A DNA stretch of 64,000 nucleotides from Nocardia stercoris. Its GTDB lineage: Bacteria > Actinomycetota > Actinomycetes > Mycobacteriales > Mycobacteriaceae. Shown here piece after piece: positions 25,472-34,090 of the stretch. The position numbers were made by a program, and so were the translations under genes. The notes beneath the pieces are model-generated. The model had not been told where the DNA came from and searched no databases. It was given only the letters and a program-made list of their open reading frames with translations. The stretch is taken from positions 310,001-374,000 of the forward strand of contig NZ_RFFH01000002.1 of NCBI RefSeq assembly GCF_003696265.1, in the 5' to 3' direction. Numbering within the stretch: the first letter of the stretch is position 1; each line of letters starts with the position of its first letter.

Positions 25472-25506
25472 GCGACTCGGTGAACTCCGTAACCGCACGA
25501 CTGGAT

Positions 25507-26151
25507 TCAGCGCACGCCGAGGCGGCTGAGCAGGTCCGCTTCGATCCCGCCCAGCTCGGTCGAAATGGAGGCGTAAACCGCGCGGCGGCGCTGCGCCGGC
25601 ATCTGCTCGGCCGCGCGGATCGCGGTGCTCAGATTGTCGAGGCGCTCGCGGGTGGCAGCGGCGAACTTGGCGGTGTCGGTGTGCTGCCCGCCGCCGCGGG
25701 AGTCGATCTGGGTGAGGCTGTTCTCGGCGTTGGCGATCCGGGCCTGCAGCTTGGCGCCCGGCCCGGAGAACTCGCTGAGCTGTTCGATCCCGATGCCGAG
25801 GCGCTGGGCCCGGCGGGTGTCGATCTGGCCGCGCAGCAGGGTCGCGCCCTGGTAGACGAGGGGGGCGAGCACCGGCACCAGCACCCGGGCCACGCCCAGG
25901 TACTTCTTGATCTGACCGGCGCTCAGCAGCTCCCGATCGGCGCGTTCGGCGGTCTTCACGGCGGCCTTCTCCTCAGCCTTCAGCGTGGCGATCTGGGCTT
26001 TGGCGACCTCGCGCTGGGTGCGCAGTTCGGCCCGGTTGCGCTTGCGCTCGTTGCGCGCGCTCAGCTTGGCTTCCAAGCCCGCCTTGTGTTTGAGGGCTTT
26101 CGCTTCCGCCTTGCGGTCCGAGCGCGTCTTGCGCTTGGTGAACAACCCCAT
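25507..26151 (-). CDS. Lys/Arg-rich coiled-coil protein, DUF6474-like
   Basis: 214 residues. Residues 1-85 are highly charged (MGLFTKRKTRSDRKAEAKALKH at the start) with long helix and coiled-coil character. Then comes a hydrophobic stretch YLGVARVLVPVLAPLVYQGATLL (~85-107) that may insert in the membrane, and a helical C-terminal half. This pattern resembles an actinobacterial family of unknown function that I recall as DUF6474; that name is tentative. ATG 26151 has GGAGG eight bases upstream; further in-frame ATGs upstream lack one. Confidence 0.75.
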   Translation of the reverse strand: MGLFTKRKTRSDRKAEAKALKHKAGLEAKLSARNERKRNRAELRTQREVAKAQIATLKAEEKAAVKTAERADRELLSAGQIKKYLGVARVLVPVLAPLVYQGATLLRGQIDTRRAQRLGIGIEQLSEFSGPGAKLQARIANAENSLTQIDSRGGGQHTDTAKFAAATRERLDNLSTAIRAAEQMPAQRRRAVYASISTELGGIEADLLSRLGVR

Positions 26152-26367
26152 CTGGAAGGCCTCCGTCATGCTGTGCTTCTGCCGCCGCGCCCACACGGTT
26201 CGGCCCAACCATATCGTCTAGGTAGCGGCGCGGGCGAGGCACATCCGCGGCGCGCTGCGGAAACGAGGCGGCGCGGACCGGACGTGTTCGTGCCGAAACG
26301 GGTTCGCGGCTCTCCTCGTACTACGCGGTTCACCGGGTTGTCGGGGGTGGGGACCATACTCGGGAGT

Positions 26368-28110
26368 GTGTATACGGGCAGCGGCGACCGAAACGGTCGC
26401 GAGAGCAACGGTCTCGACGGCGGTGGTGCCGTAGTGGGTGGGCTCGGGGACGGCGCGGCCGAGGGCGGCACCGAGGCGGCGCGGCGGCGCGCGCCGTTCA
26501 TCGACGCACGCGCCCTGATCGGGTGCCGGCACCGCCTGCATCTCGAGGCCACCTACCCGTCCGTGTTGTCGGGGGTGGCGGAGGATTCCGGGGTGGCGCA
26601 GCGCCGGGCGGCGGCGGCCGCGCACCGCGATCTGGTCCGCGACACGCTGGTCGCGGCGGCGCCGGAGCAGTGGGTGGTCATCCCCGCCGACCAGCCCGCG
26701 TCCGCGCGCGCCGAGGCCACCATGCGCGCCTGCGCGGCGGGCGCGGCCCGGATCTGGGGGGCGCTGCTGCCGCAGGAGTTCGACACCGGCCGCCGCGGCG
26801 GGGTGGAGATCCTGCTGCGCGACGCCGACCGCGGCGGCTACATCCCGGTGCTGGTGGTCAATCACAAGGTGACCGATCCGCGCCAGCCCGAACCGGCCGA
26901 CCACCATCCGGTGACTTCCGATCTCTACCAATGGAATCCGCGTCCGGACCGGCACGTCCGTACCCGCCCGCAGCCGCGCGACCAGCAGCGGCTGGCGCAC
27001 CTGTACCGGATGCTGCAACGGCACGGCCTGGCCTCGCCCGCACTGGTCGGCGGCGCCGTCGGCCTGCACTTCGACCGCATCCTGGTACACGATCTGACCA
27101 CGGTCCTCGACGACTACGACCGCCGCTACGCCGACCGGATCGCGGTCGTGCGCGGCGAGCTGCCCACCGTCCCGTCGAAGGTGCCCGAGTGCCGGCAGTG
27201 CCCGTGGTGGAGTCGCCCGGCCGACGCCGGACTGCCCAGCTGTGAGCGCCGGCTCAACGACGGCCGCGACGTCAGCCTGGTCGCGCCCGGTTCCCGCGCC
27301 GAGCTGCTGCGCCGGCACGGGGTCGAGACCATCGACGACCTGGCCTCCTGGCGCGGCGATCCGCCGGACGACTGGCAGTACGAGCCGTTCGAGGAGGCGG
27401 TGGTGACGGCCCGGGCGTGGGCGTCGGGTGCGCCGCTGGTGCGCCGGGTCGAGCGGGTCCAGGTGCGGCGCGCCGACGTCGAGGTCGACGTCGACCTGGA
27501 GAGTTTCCAGGAGTACGGCGCCTACCTGTGGGGCACGCTGCTCGACGGCGTGTACCGCCCGTTCGTCACCTGGGACCCGCTGCCCACCGCCGACGAGGCC
27601 CGCTCGTTCGCCGAGTTCTGGACCTGGCTGAGCCAGGTGCGTGCCGACGCGGCCGCACAGGGCAAAACCTTTGCCGCCTACTGCTATTCGCGCACCGCCG
27701 AGGACAAGTGGCTCTACGAGTCGGCGCGTCGCTTCGCCGGTGCGCCGGGGGTGCCCACCGAGAAGGAGATCCGCGACTTCGTCGACAGCCCGGAGTGGGT
27801 GGACATGTTCCAGGCGGTCTCCGACCAGTTCATCTGCCCGAACGGCAAGGGGCTCAAGAAGATCGCGCCGGTCGCCGGGTTCGCCTGGCGTGACCCCGAG
27901 GCCGGTGGCGAGGCGTCGATGGCCTGGTACCGCCGCGCGGTCGGCTACGACGGCGCCGAGCCGGAACTCGACCAGCGCACCCGCCTGTTCGAATACAACG
28001 AGGACGACGTCCGCGCCACCCTCGCGCTGCGGGAATGGATGGTGCCGCGCGACCCGAGCCGCCCCGGCGCCGACGCAGAGGTTCCCGGCATGAGCGACTT
28101 CCGGCGGTGA
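26368..28110 (+). CDS. TM0106 family RecB-like nuclease
   Basis: About 580 residues. An N-terminal RecB-like nuclease region (FIDARALIGCRHRLHLEA; VEILLRDADRGGYIPVLVVNHKV) includes the Cys cluster CRQCPWWSRP...C that in this family may hold an Fe-S cluster. The C-terminal part resembles a predicted RNase H-like domain (FRQ-type FAAYCYSRTAEDKWLYESARRF ... YNEDDVRATLALREWM, the last Asp pair being typical). The role is probably nucleic acid cleavage, perhaps repair; the target is unknown. GTG 26368 is a weak choice (CATACT 7 bases upstream); GTG 26347 is possible. Confidence 0.8.
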   Translation: MYTGSGDRNGRESNGLDGGGAVVGGLGDGAAEGGTEAARRRAPFIDARALIGCRHRLHLEATYPSVLSGVAEDSGVAQRRAAAAAHRDLVRDTLVAAAPEQWVVIPADQPASARAEATMRACAAGAARIWGALLPQEFDTGRRGGVEILLRDADRGGYIPVLVVNHKVTDPRQPEPADHHPVTSDLYQWNPRPDRHVRTRPQPRDQQRLAHLYRMLQRHGLASPALVGGAVGLHFDRILVHDLTTVLDDYDRRYADRIAVVRGELPTVPSKVPECRQCPWWSRPADAGLPSCERRLNDGRDVSLVAPGSRAELLRRHGVETIDDLASWRGDPPDDWQYEPFEEAVVTARAWASGAPLVRRVERVQVRRADVEVDVDLESFQEYGAYLWGTLLDGVYRPFVTWDPLPTADEARSFAEFWTWLSQVRADAAAQGKTFAAYCYSRTAEDKWLYESARRFAGAPGVPTEKEIRDFVDSPEWVDMFQAVSDQFICPNGKGLKKIAPVAGFAWRDPEAGGEASMAWYRRAVGYDGAEPELDQRTRLFEYNEDDVRATLALREWMVPRDPSRPGADAEVPGMSDFRR

Positions 28111-28156
28111 CGATCCCCGGCCGTCCGCGTCGAGTCCCGGTCGTAGAATTCCCCGC

Positions 28157-30115
28157 GTGACAGATCACGTCGAACAACTCGAATTCCAGGCCGAGACCCA
28201 TCAGCTGCTCGACCTGATGATCCACTCGGTCTACTCGAACAAGGACACGTTCCTGCGGGAACTGATCTCGAACTCGTCCGACGCGCTGGACAAGCTGCGC
28301 ATGGCCGCGTTCCGGGACAAGGACCTCGATGCCGACACCTCCGACCTGCACATCGAGCTGGAGGTCGACGCCGACAACCGGGTGCTGACCGTACGCGACA
28401 ACGGCATCGGCATGTCCCGGGCCGAGGTCGTGGACCTGATCGGAACCCTCGCCAAGTCCGGCACCGCCGAGCTGCGCCGCCAGCTCACCGAGGCCAAGAC
28501 CGACGCCGCCGCCGAGGAACTGATCGGCCAGTTCGGCATCGGCTTCTACTCGACCTTCATGGTCGCCGACAAAGTCACGCTGACCACCCGTAAGGCGGGG
28601 GAGACCACCGGTACCCGCTGGGAGTCCGCGGCCGGCAGCTCCACCTACACGATCGAGGACCTGGCCGAGGCGCCGCAGGGCACGTCGGTGTCGCTGCAGC
28701 TCAAGCCCGCCGACGACGACGATCACCTCTTCGACTACACGCTGGAGTGGAAGCTCCGCGAGATCGTCCGCAAGTACTCCGATTTCATCGCCTGGCCGAT
28801 CCGGATGTCGGTGGAGCGCACCGTCACCGAGGGTGAGGGCGAGGAGAAGACCGAGAAGACGATCGTCGAGGAGCAGACGCTCAACTCGCAGAAGGCGCTG
28901 TGGACGCGCCCGCGCAGCGAGGTCTCCGACGAGGAGTACAAGGAGTTCTACCACCACGTCTCGCACGCCTGGGACGAGCCGCTGGAGATCATCCCGTTCA
29001 AGGCGGAGGGCACCTTCGAGTATCAGGCGCTGCTGTTCCTGCCTTCGACCGCGCCGTTCGACCTGTTCAACCGGGACCACAAGCGCGGCGTGCAGCTGTA
29101 CGTCCGGCGGGTGTTCATCATGGACAACTGCGAAGAGCTGATGCCGGAATACCTGCGCTTCGTCAAGGGTGTCGTCGACGCACAGGACCTGTCGCTCAAC
29201 GTGTCTCGCGAGATCCTGCAGCAGGACCGGCAGATCACCATGATCCGCAAGCGCCTGGTGCGCAAGGTGCTCTCGACCGTCAAGGACCTGCAGAAGGCCG
29301 AGGATCAGACCAAGTACCGGACGTTCTGGAGTGAGTTCGGCCGAGTTCTCAAGGAGGGTCTGCTCTCCGACTTCGACAACCGCGACACCATCCTGGAGAT
29401 CTCGTCGTTCGCGTCCACGCACTCGCAGGACGAGCAGACCACGCTCGCCCAGTACATCGAGCGGATGAAGGACGGCCAGGACAAGATCTACTACCTGACC
29501 GGCGAGACCCGGCAGCAGATCGAGAGCTCCCCGCACCTGGAGGCGTTCCGCGCCAAGGGGATCGAGGTCCTGGTGCTCACCGACCCGGTCGACGAGATGT
29601 GGGTGTCGTCGGTGCCGGAGTTCGACGGCAAGGGCTTCCAGTCCATCGCCAAGGGCGAGGTGGACCTGGAGTCCGAGGACGAGAAGAAGGCCACCGAGCA
29701 GCTGCGCGAGCAGCAGGACAAGGACTTCGGTGACCTGCTGACCTGGCTGGGCAAGGAGCTGTCGGAGGATGTGAAGCAGGTCCGCCTGACCAACCGTCTC
29801 ACCACCTCGCCCGCTTGCCTGGTCGGCGACGTCTTCGATTTCAGCCCGCAGCTGGAGCGCATGTATCGCGCCTCGGGTCAGGCGCTGCCGTCCAGCAAGC
29901 GGATTCTGGAGCTGAACCCGGAGCACCCGCTGGTGACGGGCCTGCGCGATGCGTTCGACACCCGCAAGGAGGACATCGAGGCCGGCAAGGTTCCGGAGAT
30001 CGGTGAGACCGCCGAACTCCTGTACGGCACAGCCGTTCTGGCCGAGGGTGGCGAGCTGAAGGATCCGGCGGCCTTCGCCCGCATCCTCACCGACCGGCTG
30101 ACCCGCACGGTGTAG
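28157..30115 (+). CDS. htpG: Chaperone protein HtpG (Hsp90)
   Basis: 652 residues, full length. The GHKL ATPase domain shows ELISNSSDALDKLR, VRDNGIGM, GTLAKSG and IGQFGIGFYSTFMVA; the middle domain has LPSTAPFDLFNRDHKRGVQLYVRRVFIMD and LSLNVSREILQQ; the C-terminal dimer domain closes with NPEHPLVTGLR. It acts as an ATP-driven cytosolic chaperone. The start is GTG 28157, seven bases after TAGAAT and without an RBS (leaderless). A 13-bp hairpin terminator follows. Confidence 0.97.
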   Translation: MTDHVEQLEFQAETHQLLDLMIHSVYSNKDTFLRELISNSSDALDKLRMAAFRDKDLDADTSDLHIELEVDADNRVLTVRDNGIGMSRAEVVDLIGTLAKSGTAELRRQLTEAKTDAAAEELIGQFGIGFYSTFMVADKVTLTTRKAGETTGTRWESAAGSSTYTIEDLAEAPQGTSVSLQLKPADDDDHLFDYTLEWKLREIVRKYSDFIAWPIRMSVERTVTEGEGEEKTEKTIVEEQTLNSQKALWTRPRSEVSDEEYKEFYHHVSHAWDEPLEIIPFKAEGTFEYQALLFLPSTAPFDLFNRDHKRGVQLYVRRVFIMDNCEELMPEYLRFVKGVVDAQDLSLNVSREILQQDRQITMIRKRLVRKVLSTVKDLQKAEDQTKYRTFWSEFGRVLKEGLLSDFDNRDTILEISSFASTHSQDEQTTLAQYIERMKDGQDKIYYLTGETRQQIESSPHLEAFRAKGIEVLVLTDPVDEMWVSSVPEFDGKGFQSIAKGEVDLESEDEKKATEQLREQQDKDFGDLLTWLGKELSEDVKQVRLTNRLTTSPACLVGDVFDFSPQLERMYRASGQALPSSKRILELNPEHPLVTGLRDAFDTRKEDIEAGKVPEIGETAELLYGTAVLAEGGELKDPAAFARILTDRLTRTV

Positions 30116-30121
30116 CCGTTG

Positions 30122-30156
30122 CCGCTGTGCCCCGGATCGAATTCGGGGCACAGCGG
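30122..30156 (+). terminator. Intrinsic terminator after htpG
   Basis: A perfect 13-bp stem CCGCTGTGCCCCG (30122-30134) with 30144-30156 and a 9-base loop, seven bases past the htpG stop. Confidence 0.85.
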
Positions 30157-30259
30157 CGATGTGCGGTCCGTTTCCGCCGCCGACCGGTATCGTCACAGCA
30201 TCCTGGCGACGAGACCCGTTGCCGGGCAACGGAATCGACTGCTGCGGATCGGAGCACCG

Positions 30260-30748
30260 ATGCAAGCGCACGACGTACTGAGCCTGTACCGCGCGGTTAC
30301 CGAAGCGGGTGTGGCGATCTGGATCGACGGCGGCTGGTGCGTCGACGCCCTGCTGGGCCGGCAGACCCGCGACCACAGCGATCTCGATCTCGCCGTACAG
30401 CGCGACCAGGCGGATCGCCTGCGCGAGATCCTCGCGACCCTCGGCTACCTGCCGGACCCGAAACCCGATGACACCCTGTGGAATTACGTCCTGACCGGAC
30501 CCGATTCCCGGTCGGTGGACATCCACGTGGTCGAGTACGACTCCGCCGGCGCGGTGAGCTACGGAATTCCCTACCCCTTCGGCTCGCTGACCGGCACCGG
30601 CCACATCGACGGCACCCCGGTCGCCTGCGTCGATCCGGAGTGGATGTTCCGGTTCAAGACCTCCTATCCACCGGAGGACAAGGATCGCCACGACGTCGCG
30701 GCCCTCGCTGCCGCGTTCGGCTTCCCGCTGCCCGAGCCCTACCGCTAG
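30260..30748 (+). CDS. Nucleotidyltransferase of the lincosamide/aminoglycoside type
   Basis: 162 residues. WIDGGWCVDALLGRQTRDHSDLDLAV contains the polymerase-beta-like GGW signature and the metal-binding Asp pair (DLDL); RSVDIHVVEYD provides the third Asp. The spacing and the sequence TGHIDGTPVACVDPEWMFRFKT match LnuA/LinB-like adenylyltransferases, which AMP-ylate lincosamide antibiotics. It may inactivate an antibiotic or act on an endogenous substrate. ATG 30260 has GGAG five bases upstream. Seventy-four bases precede the methyltransferase gene on the same strand. Confidence 0.8.
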   Translation: MQAHDVLSLYRAVTEAGVAIWIDGGWCVDALLGRQTRDHSDLDLAVQRDQADRLREILATLGYLPDPKPDDTLWNYVLTGPDSRSVDIHVVEYDSAGAVSYGIPYPFGSLTGTGHIDGTPVACVDPEWMFRFKTSYPPEDKDRHDVAALAAAFGFPLPEPYR

Positions 30749-30822
30749 GCCGTGCGTACGATGTACGCGTAACCGTTCATCGCGTACGACACACCCGAAG
30801 CCGGGTGGAAGGTAAGGAAGTC

Positions 30823-31638
30823 ATGTCCGGGAATCCGCTGTCCACCGCCGCACCGTGGAGCACCATCGCCGTCGGATACGCCGAGATGGCCGAGAAGATG
30901 ATGCGGCCCTTCGCTGCTCGGGCGCTGGAGCTCGCCGCCCCGGGTGCGGATGCTCGGGTGCTCGACGTGGCGGCCGGGCCGGGAACGCTCAGTCTGCTGG
31001 CAGCACAGCAGGTTTCGAAGGTGCGGGCCCTCGACTTCTCGACGGAGATGCTCGAGGTATTGCGGCGCAAGGCCACGGCGGCGGGCGTGGACAACATCGA
31101 CGCCGTTACCGGCGACGGTCAGCAATTGCCTTACGGTGACGGCGAATTCGATGCGGCATTCTCGATGTTCGGGCTCATGTTCTTCCCGGATCGGTCGCGC
31201 GGCTTCGCCGAGCTGCATCGAGTGCTGCGGCCGGGCGGGGTCGCGGTGGTGTCCAGCTGGGCGCCGATGGACGAATCACCGCTCGCGGAGCTGATTTTCC
31301 GGGCGATGGTGGCGGGCACCCCGGCCGAGGGGAAGCTGCCCGAGACCGACATGTTCTCCCTGCAGAACCCGGAGCGCTTCGAAACCGAAATGCGCGCAGG
31401 AGGTTTCGGCGAGGTCATCGTCCAGCGCCACACCGTCGAGCTCACCTATCCCGACAGTGCCGCCCTGTATCGCGAACTGAGCGAAGGCGGTGCCCCGATG
31501 GCGGTGATGCGCACCGGCTTCGACGAGGCGGGCTGGGCGGCGCGCACCGCGCTGATCGAGAACTACCTGCGCGAGAACTACATTCCCGGCAGCCCGCTGG
31601 CGACCACGGCCTTCCTGGCTGTCGGTCGCAAGGACTGA
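30823..31638 (+). CDS. Class I SAM-dependent methyltransferase
   Basis: 271 residues. Motif I ARVLDVAAGPGTLSLLAA binds SAM, ALDFSTEML is the acidic strand-2 end, GDGQQLPYGDGEFDAAFSMFGLMFF is motif II and LRPGGVAVVSSW motif III, as in the Methyltransf_11/UbiE group. The substrate is unknown. ATG 30823 has AAGGAAG five bases upstream. It may be co-transcribed with the nucleotidyltransferase. Confidence 0.85.
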   Translation: MSGNPLSTAAPWSTIAVGYAEMAEKMMRPFAARALELAAPGADARVLDVAAGPGTLSLLAAQQVSKVRALDFSTEMLEVLRRKATAAGVDNIDAVTGDGQQLPYGDGEFDAAFSMFGLMFFPDRSRGFAELHRVLRPGGVAVVSSWAPMDESPLAELIFRAMVAGTPAEGKLPETDMFSLQNPERFETEMRAGGFGEVIVQRHTVELTYPDSAALYRELSEGGAPMAVMRTGFDEAGWAARTALIENYLRENYIPGSPLATTAFLAVGRKD

Positions 31639-31679
31639 CGGCCCCGCTGTCGCAGGCGCGCCAGGACTCGAAGCACGCC

Positions 31680-31706
31680 GGCCCGCACCGAATATCGGTG
31701 CGGGCC
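31680..31706. terminator. Bidirectional terminator
   Basis: GGCCCGCACCGA (31680-31691) pairs with 31695-31706 around ATA; flanking AAGCA/TGCTT extends the dyad. It lies between the convergent methyltransferase and SDR genes. Confidence 0.85.
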
Positions 31707-31758
31707 AGCTGCTTACGTATCTCCGCTGGGTGCCTTACGGCTGAGCGCGCGGGACGGA

Positions 31759-32526
31759 CTACCGCGGCGCCATGCGCAGCGCGCCGTCCATGCGGATCGT
31801 CTCGCCGTTGAGGTAGTCGTGCGACACGATGTACTCCGCCAGCTGCGCGTACTCGTCGGGACGGCCCAGCCGGGACGGGAACGGCACCCCGGCCTCGAGG
31901 CCCTTGCGGTACTCGTCGGTGACGCCGGCCAGCATCGGGGTGTCGATGATGCCGGGCGCGATGGTGTTGACCCGGATACCCCACTGGGCCAGGTCGCGTG
32001 CGGCCGGAATGGTCATGCCCGCGACGCCGCCCTTCGAGGCGGAGTAGGCGATCTGGCCGATCTGGCCCTCGAACGCCGCGACGGACGCGGTGTTGATGAC
32101 GACGCCGCGCTGGCCGTACTCGTCGACCGGCTCGGTCTTGGCGATGGCCTCCGCGGCCAGTCGCATGACGTTGAACGAGCCGAGCAGGTTCACGGTGATG
32201 ACCGTGCGGAACAGCTCCAGGTCGTGCGGGCCGTGCTTGGACAGGATCCGGCCGGCCCAGCCGACGCCCGCGCAGTTGACGACGATGCGCGGCGGCACAC
32301 CGGATTCGACGACCTTGGCGACGGCGGCCGCGACCTCGTCGCCGCTGGTGACGTCGGTGGGGAGCAGGGTGACACCGGCCGGAACGTTGTCGCCGGCCTT
32401 GTCGATCGACTGCTGCAGGTCCAGTCCGAACACGGTCGCGCCCGCGTCGGCGAATCGCTTCGCGGTCGCGGCGCCCAGACCTGATGCCGCACCGGTGATG
32501 ATCGCGGCGGAACCCGAAATCTCCAC
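31759..32526 (-). CDS. SDR dehydrogenase, 3-hydroxyacyl-CoA dehydrogenase type II-like (second copy)
   Basis: 255 residues. [40 protein letters not shown] (Ser, Tyr, Lys intact) and the ending NGETIRMDGALRMAPR place it with HSD10-like enzymes of acyl-CoA oxidation, clearly paralogous to 1112-1873. ATG 32526 has GAGAGGAC upstream. It is divergent from a TetR gene, and the intergenic palindromes at 32601-32632 overlap its probable -10 (TATACT, minus strand, 32630-32635), so it is a likely TetR target, fitting regulation of fatty-acid or sterol catabolism genes. Confidence 0.87.
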   Translation of the reverse strand: MEISGSAAIITGAASGLGAATAKRFADAGATVFGLDLQQSIDKAGDNVPAGVTLLPTDVTSGDEVAAAVAKVVESGVPPRIVVNCAGVGWAGRILSKHGPHDLELFRTVITVNLLGSFNVMRLAAEAIAKTEPVDEYGQRGVVINTASVAAFEGQIGQIAYSASKGGVAGMTIPAARDLAQWGIRVNTIAPGIIDTPMLAGVTDEYRKGLEAGVPFPSRLGRPDEYAQLAEYIVSHDYLNGETIRMDGALRMAPR

Positions 32527-32600
32527 AGTCTTGTCCTCTCGTTGTCGTCGGCCGTTCCCGGCCTTCGGTCGATAGGCACCGTATCCGGCGTCCGTCGGCG

Positions 32601-32632
32601 ACTTACCGGCCGGTACTTACCCGCTGGTAAGT
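32601..32632. promoter_or_regulatory. TetR-type operator, two overlapping dyads
   Basis: ACTTACC occurs at 32601-32607 and 32615-32621, and its complement GGTAAGT at 32626-32632. They form TACCGGCCGGTA (32604-32615) and ACTTACC-CGCT-GGTAAGT (32615-32632). The second dyad touches the SDR gene's -10. The rest of the 238-base gap shows no gene. Confidence 0.75.
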
Positions 32633-32764
32633 ATATGGGAGAACCCGGGCACACCGGATGGCCGGACTCGGCACCCGTGGCGGTACCGTGTCGAATACAC
32701 GACAGCCGGGACCGCGGTGTCGCCGCTTCGTGACGCCCTGTTCCCGATCCCACGGAGCCGCCGT

Positions 32765-33427
32765 ATGCCCGATCCGGTGCCGACACGTCAGCTGCCGCGC
32801 GGTCGTCACGGCCTACCCCGTGCGGTGGTCGTGCAATCCCAGCGCGACCGGATCCTGGCCGGCATGGCCGAGGCCATGGTGGAGCACGGTTACGTCGGTA
32901 CCTCGGTGGCGGTGATCCTCAAGCGGGCCGGGGTTTCACGGGAAACCTTCTACGAGCAATTCCGTTCCAAGGAGGACTGTTTCGACGCCGCCTACGAGCG
33001 CGCGGTCGAACTGTTGATGGCCCACATCCAGGAACAGGCCGGCGCCCAGCCGGCCGGGCTGGGGGAGTTCGGCGGCACGCCGCTGGAGCAGATCGACCTG
33101 CTGCTCGGCGCCTACCTCGAAGGTCTGGCCTCCGAACCCGCCTACGCCCGGCTGTTCCTGGTCGAGGTCTACGCGGTCGGGCCGGCGGCGATCGCGCGCC
33201 GCGCCCTCATGCAGGAGTCGTTCGTGGCCATGGTGGCCCAGGTACTGGGCGCCACCACCGACGAGCAGATCTTCGCCTGCCAGACGCTGGTGTCGGCGCT
33301 GAGCGGCATGGTCACCGCACGGGTCGCCGCCGACGACACCGAGGGCCTACGCGCGCTGCGCGCGCCGCTGCTGACCCTGGTCCGCCGCAGCGGCGACCTG
33401 TTCGGAACCGTTCCCACCGGTAACTGA
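32765..33427 (+). CDS. TetR family transcriptional regulator
   Basis: 220 residues. A basic N-terminal tail precedes the TetR helix-turn-helix RDRILAGMAEAMVEHGYVGTSVAVILKRAGVSRETFYEQFRSKEDCF (residues ~26-70). The helical C-terminal ligand domain is unspecific. It is divergent from the SDR gene and probably represses it and itself through 32601-32632. ATG 32765 has CGGAG seven bases upstream. Its last 81 bases overlap the 3' end of the convergent GDT1-like gene. Confidence 0.9.
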   Translation: MPDPVPTRQLPRGRHGLPRAVVVQSQRDRILAGMAEAMVEHGYVGTSVAVILKRAGVSRETFYEQFRSKEDCFDAAYERAVELLMAHIQEQAGAQPAGLGEFGGTPLEQIDLLLGAYLEGLASEPAYARLFLVEVYAVGPAAIARRALMQESFVAMVAQVLGATTDEQIFACQTLVSALSGMVTARVAADDTEGLRALRAPLLTLVRRSGDLFGTVPTGN

Positions 33428-34090
33428 GCGGGCCCGCCGGGCCGCGCGCAGCCACAGGACGGCCGCGCCGGCGGCCGGCACCCCGGCCGCGAGCGCGTAT
33501 CCGGCGACCGCGCCGAGGCCGGCGGCCTCGAGCAGGGTCGCGGCACCGAGGTAGAGGAACAGCAGCGCCGAACCCGTCGCGAGCAGCTGTTCCGGCACCC
33601 GCTTGCCGACCGCGATCCCGACGCCGATGGCTAGCGCGCCGGCGGCGACCATACCGGCGGCCGCGCCGAGCCAGACCGCGATCCAGGGCCGGTCCGCGGC
33701 GAGCGCGATGGTGGCGAACATGGTCCGGTCGCCGAGTTCGGCGAGCACGAAGGCCGACACCACCATCAGGAAGGCCCGGGTGTGCGAGCGCGGCTCGGGG
33801 CCGGGTTCGGTTTCGGGCTCGTTGGCGCCGAGGTCGCGCAGTGTCCACAGGCCGACGCCGATCAGGGTGACACCGGTGACCACGGCCATGACCTCGGTGG
33901 GCAGCGCGGCGCCCAGGAAGTGCCCGACGCCGACCGCCACCAGGTTGACCAGCACGCTGGCGAGCGTGATCCCGGAGAGCACGATCCACCACCGGTAGCG
34001 CAGCGCGAAGGTCAAGGCCATGAGCTGCGATTTGTCGCCGAGTTCGGCGAGGAAGAGCGCGCCGAAGCTCAGCGCGATGGTGGTGATCAT
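33347..34090 (-). CDS. GDT1/TMEM165 family (UPF0016) cation transporter, probably Mn2+
   Basis: 247 residues, six to seven membrane helices in two inverted repeats. Each repeat has the diagnostic acidic motif: FLAELGDKSQLMALTFALRY near residue 14 and VLAELGDRTMFATIALAA near residue 115. Family members move Mn2+ or Ca2+ against protons; the bacterial MneA group exports manganese. A yybP-ykoY Mn2+ riboswitch lies in its 5' leader (34165-34285), which supports a manganese role. GGGAG lies nine bases before ATG 34090. The charged C-terminal tail (~residues 225-247) is encoded by the 81 bases overlapping the tetR 3' end. Confidence 0.92.
   Translation of the reverse strand: MITTIALSFGALFLAELGDKSQLMALTFALRYRWWIVLSGITLASVLVNLVAVGVGHFLGAALPTEVMAVVTGVTLIGVGLWTLRDLGANEPETEPGPEPRSHTRAFLMVVSAFVLAELGDRTMFATIALAADRPWIAVWLGAAAGMVAAGALAIGVGIAVGKRVPEQLLATGSALLFLYLGAATLLEAAGLGAVAGYALAAGVPAAGAAVLWLRAARRARSVTGGNGSEQVAAAADQGQQRRAQRA

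Noticed and set aside
25480..26367. N-terminal extension of the RecB-like nuclease
   Set aside because: It would run antisense through the coiled-coil protein gene; nothing in it resembles the family.
27854..30691. A 945-codon open frame antisense to htpG
   Set aside because: Lies wholly opposite htpG and its neighbours, low-complexity composition, no start signals.
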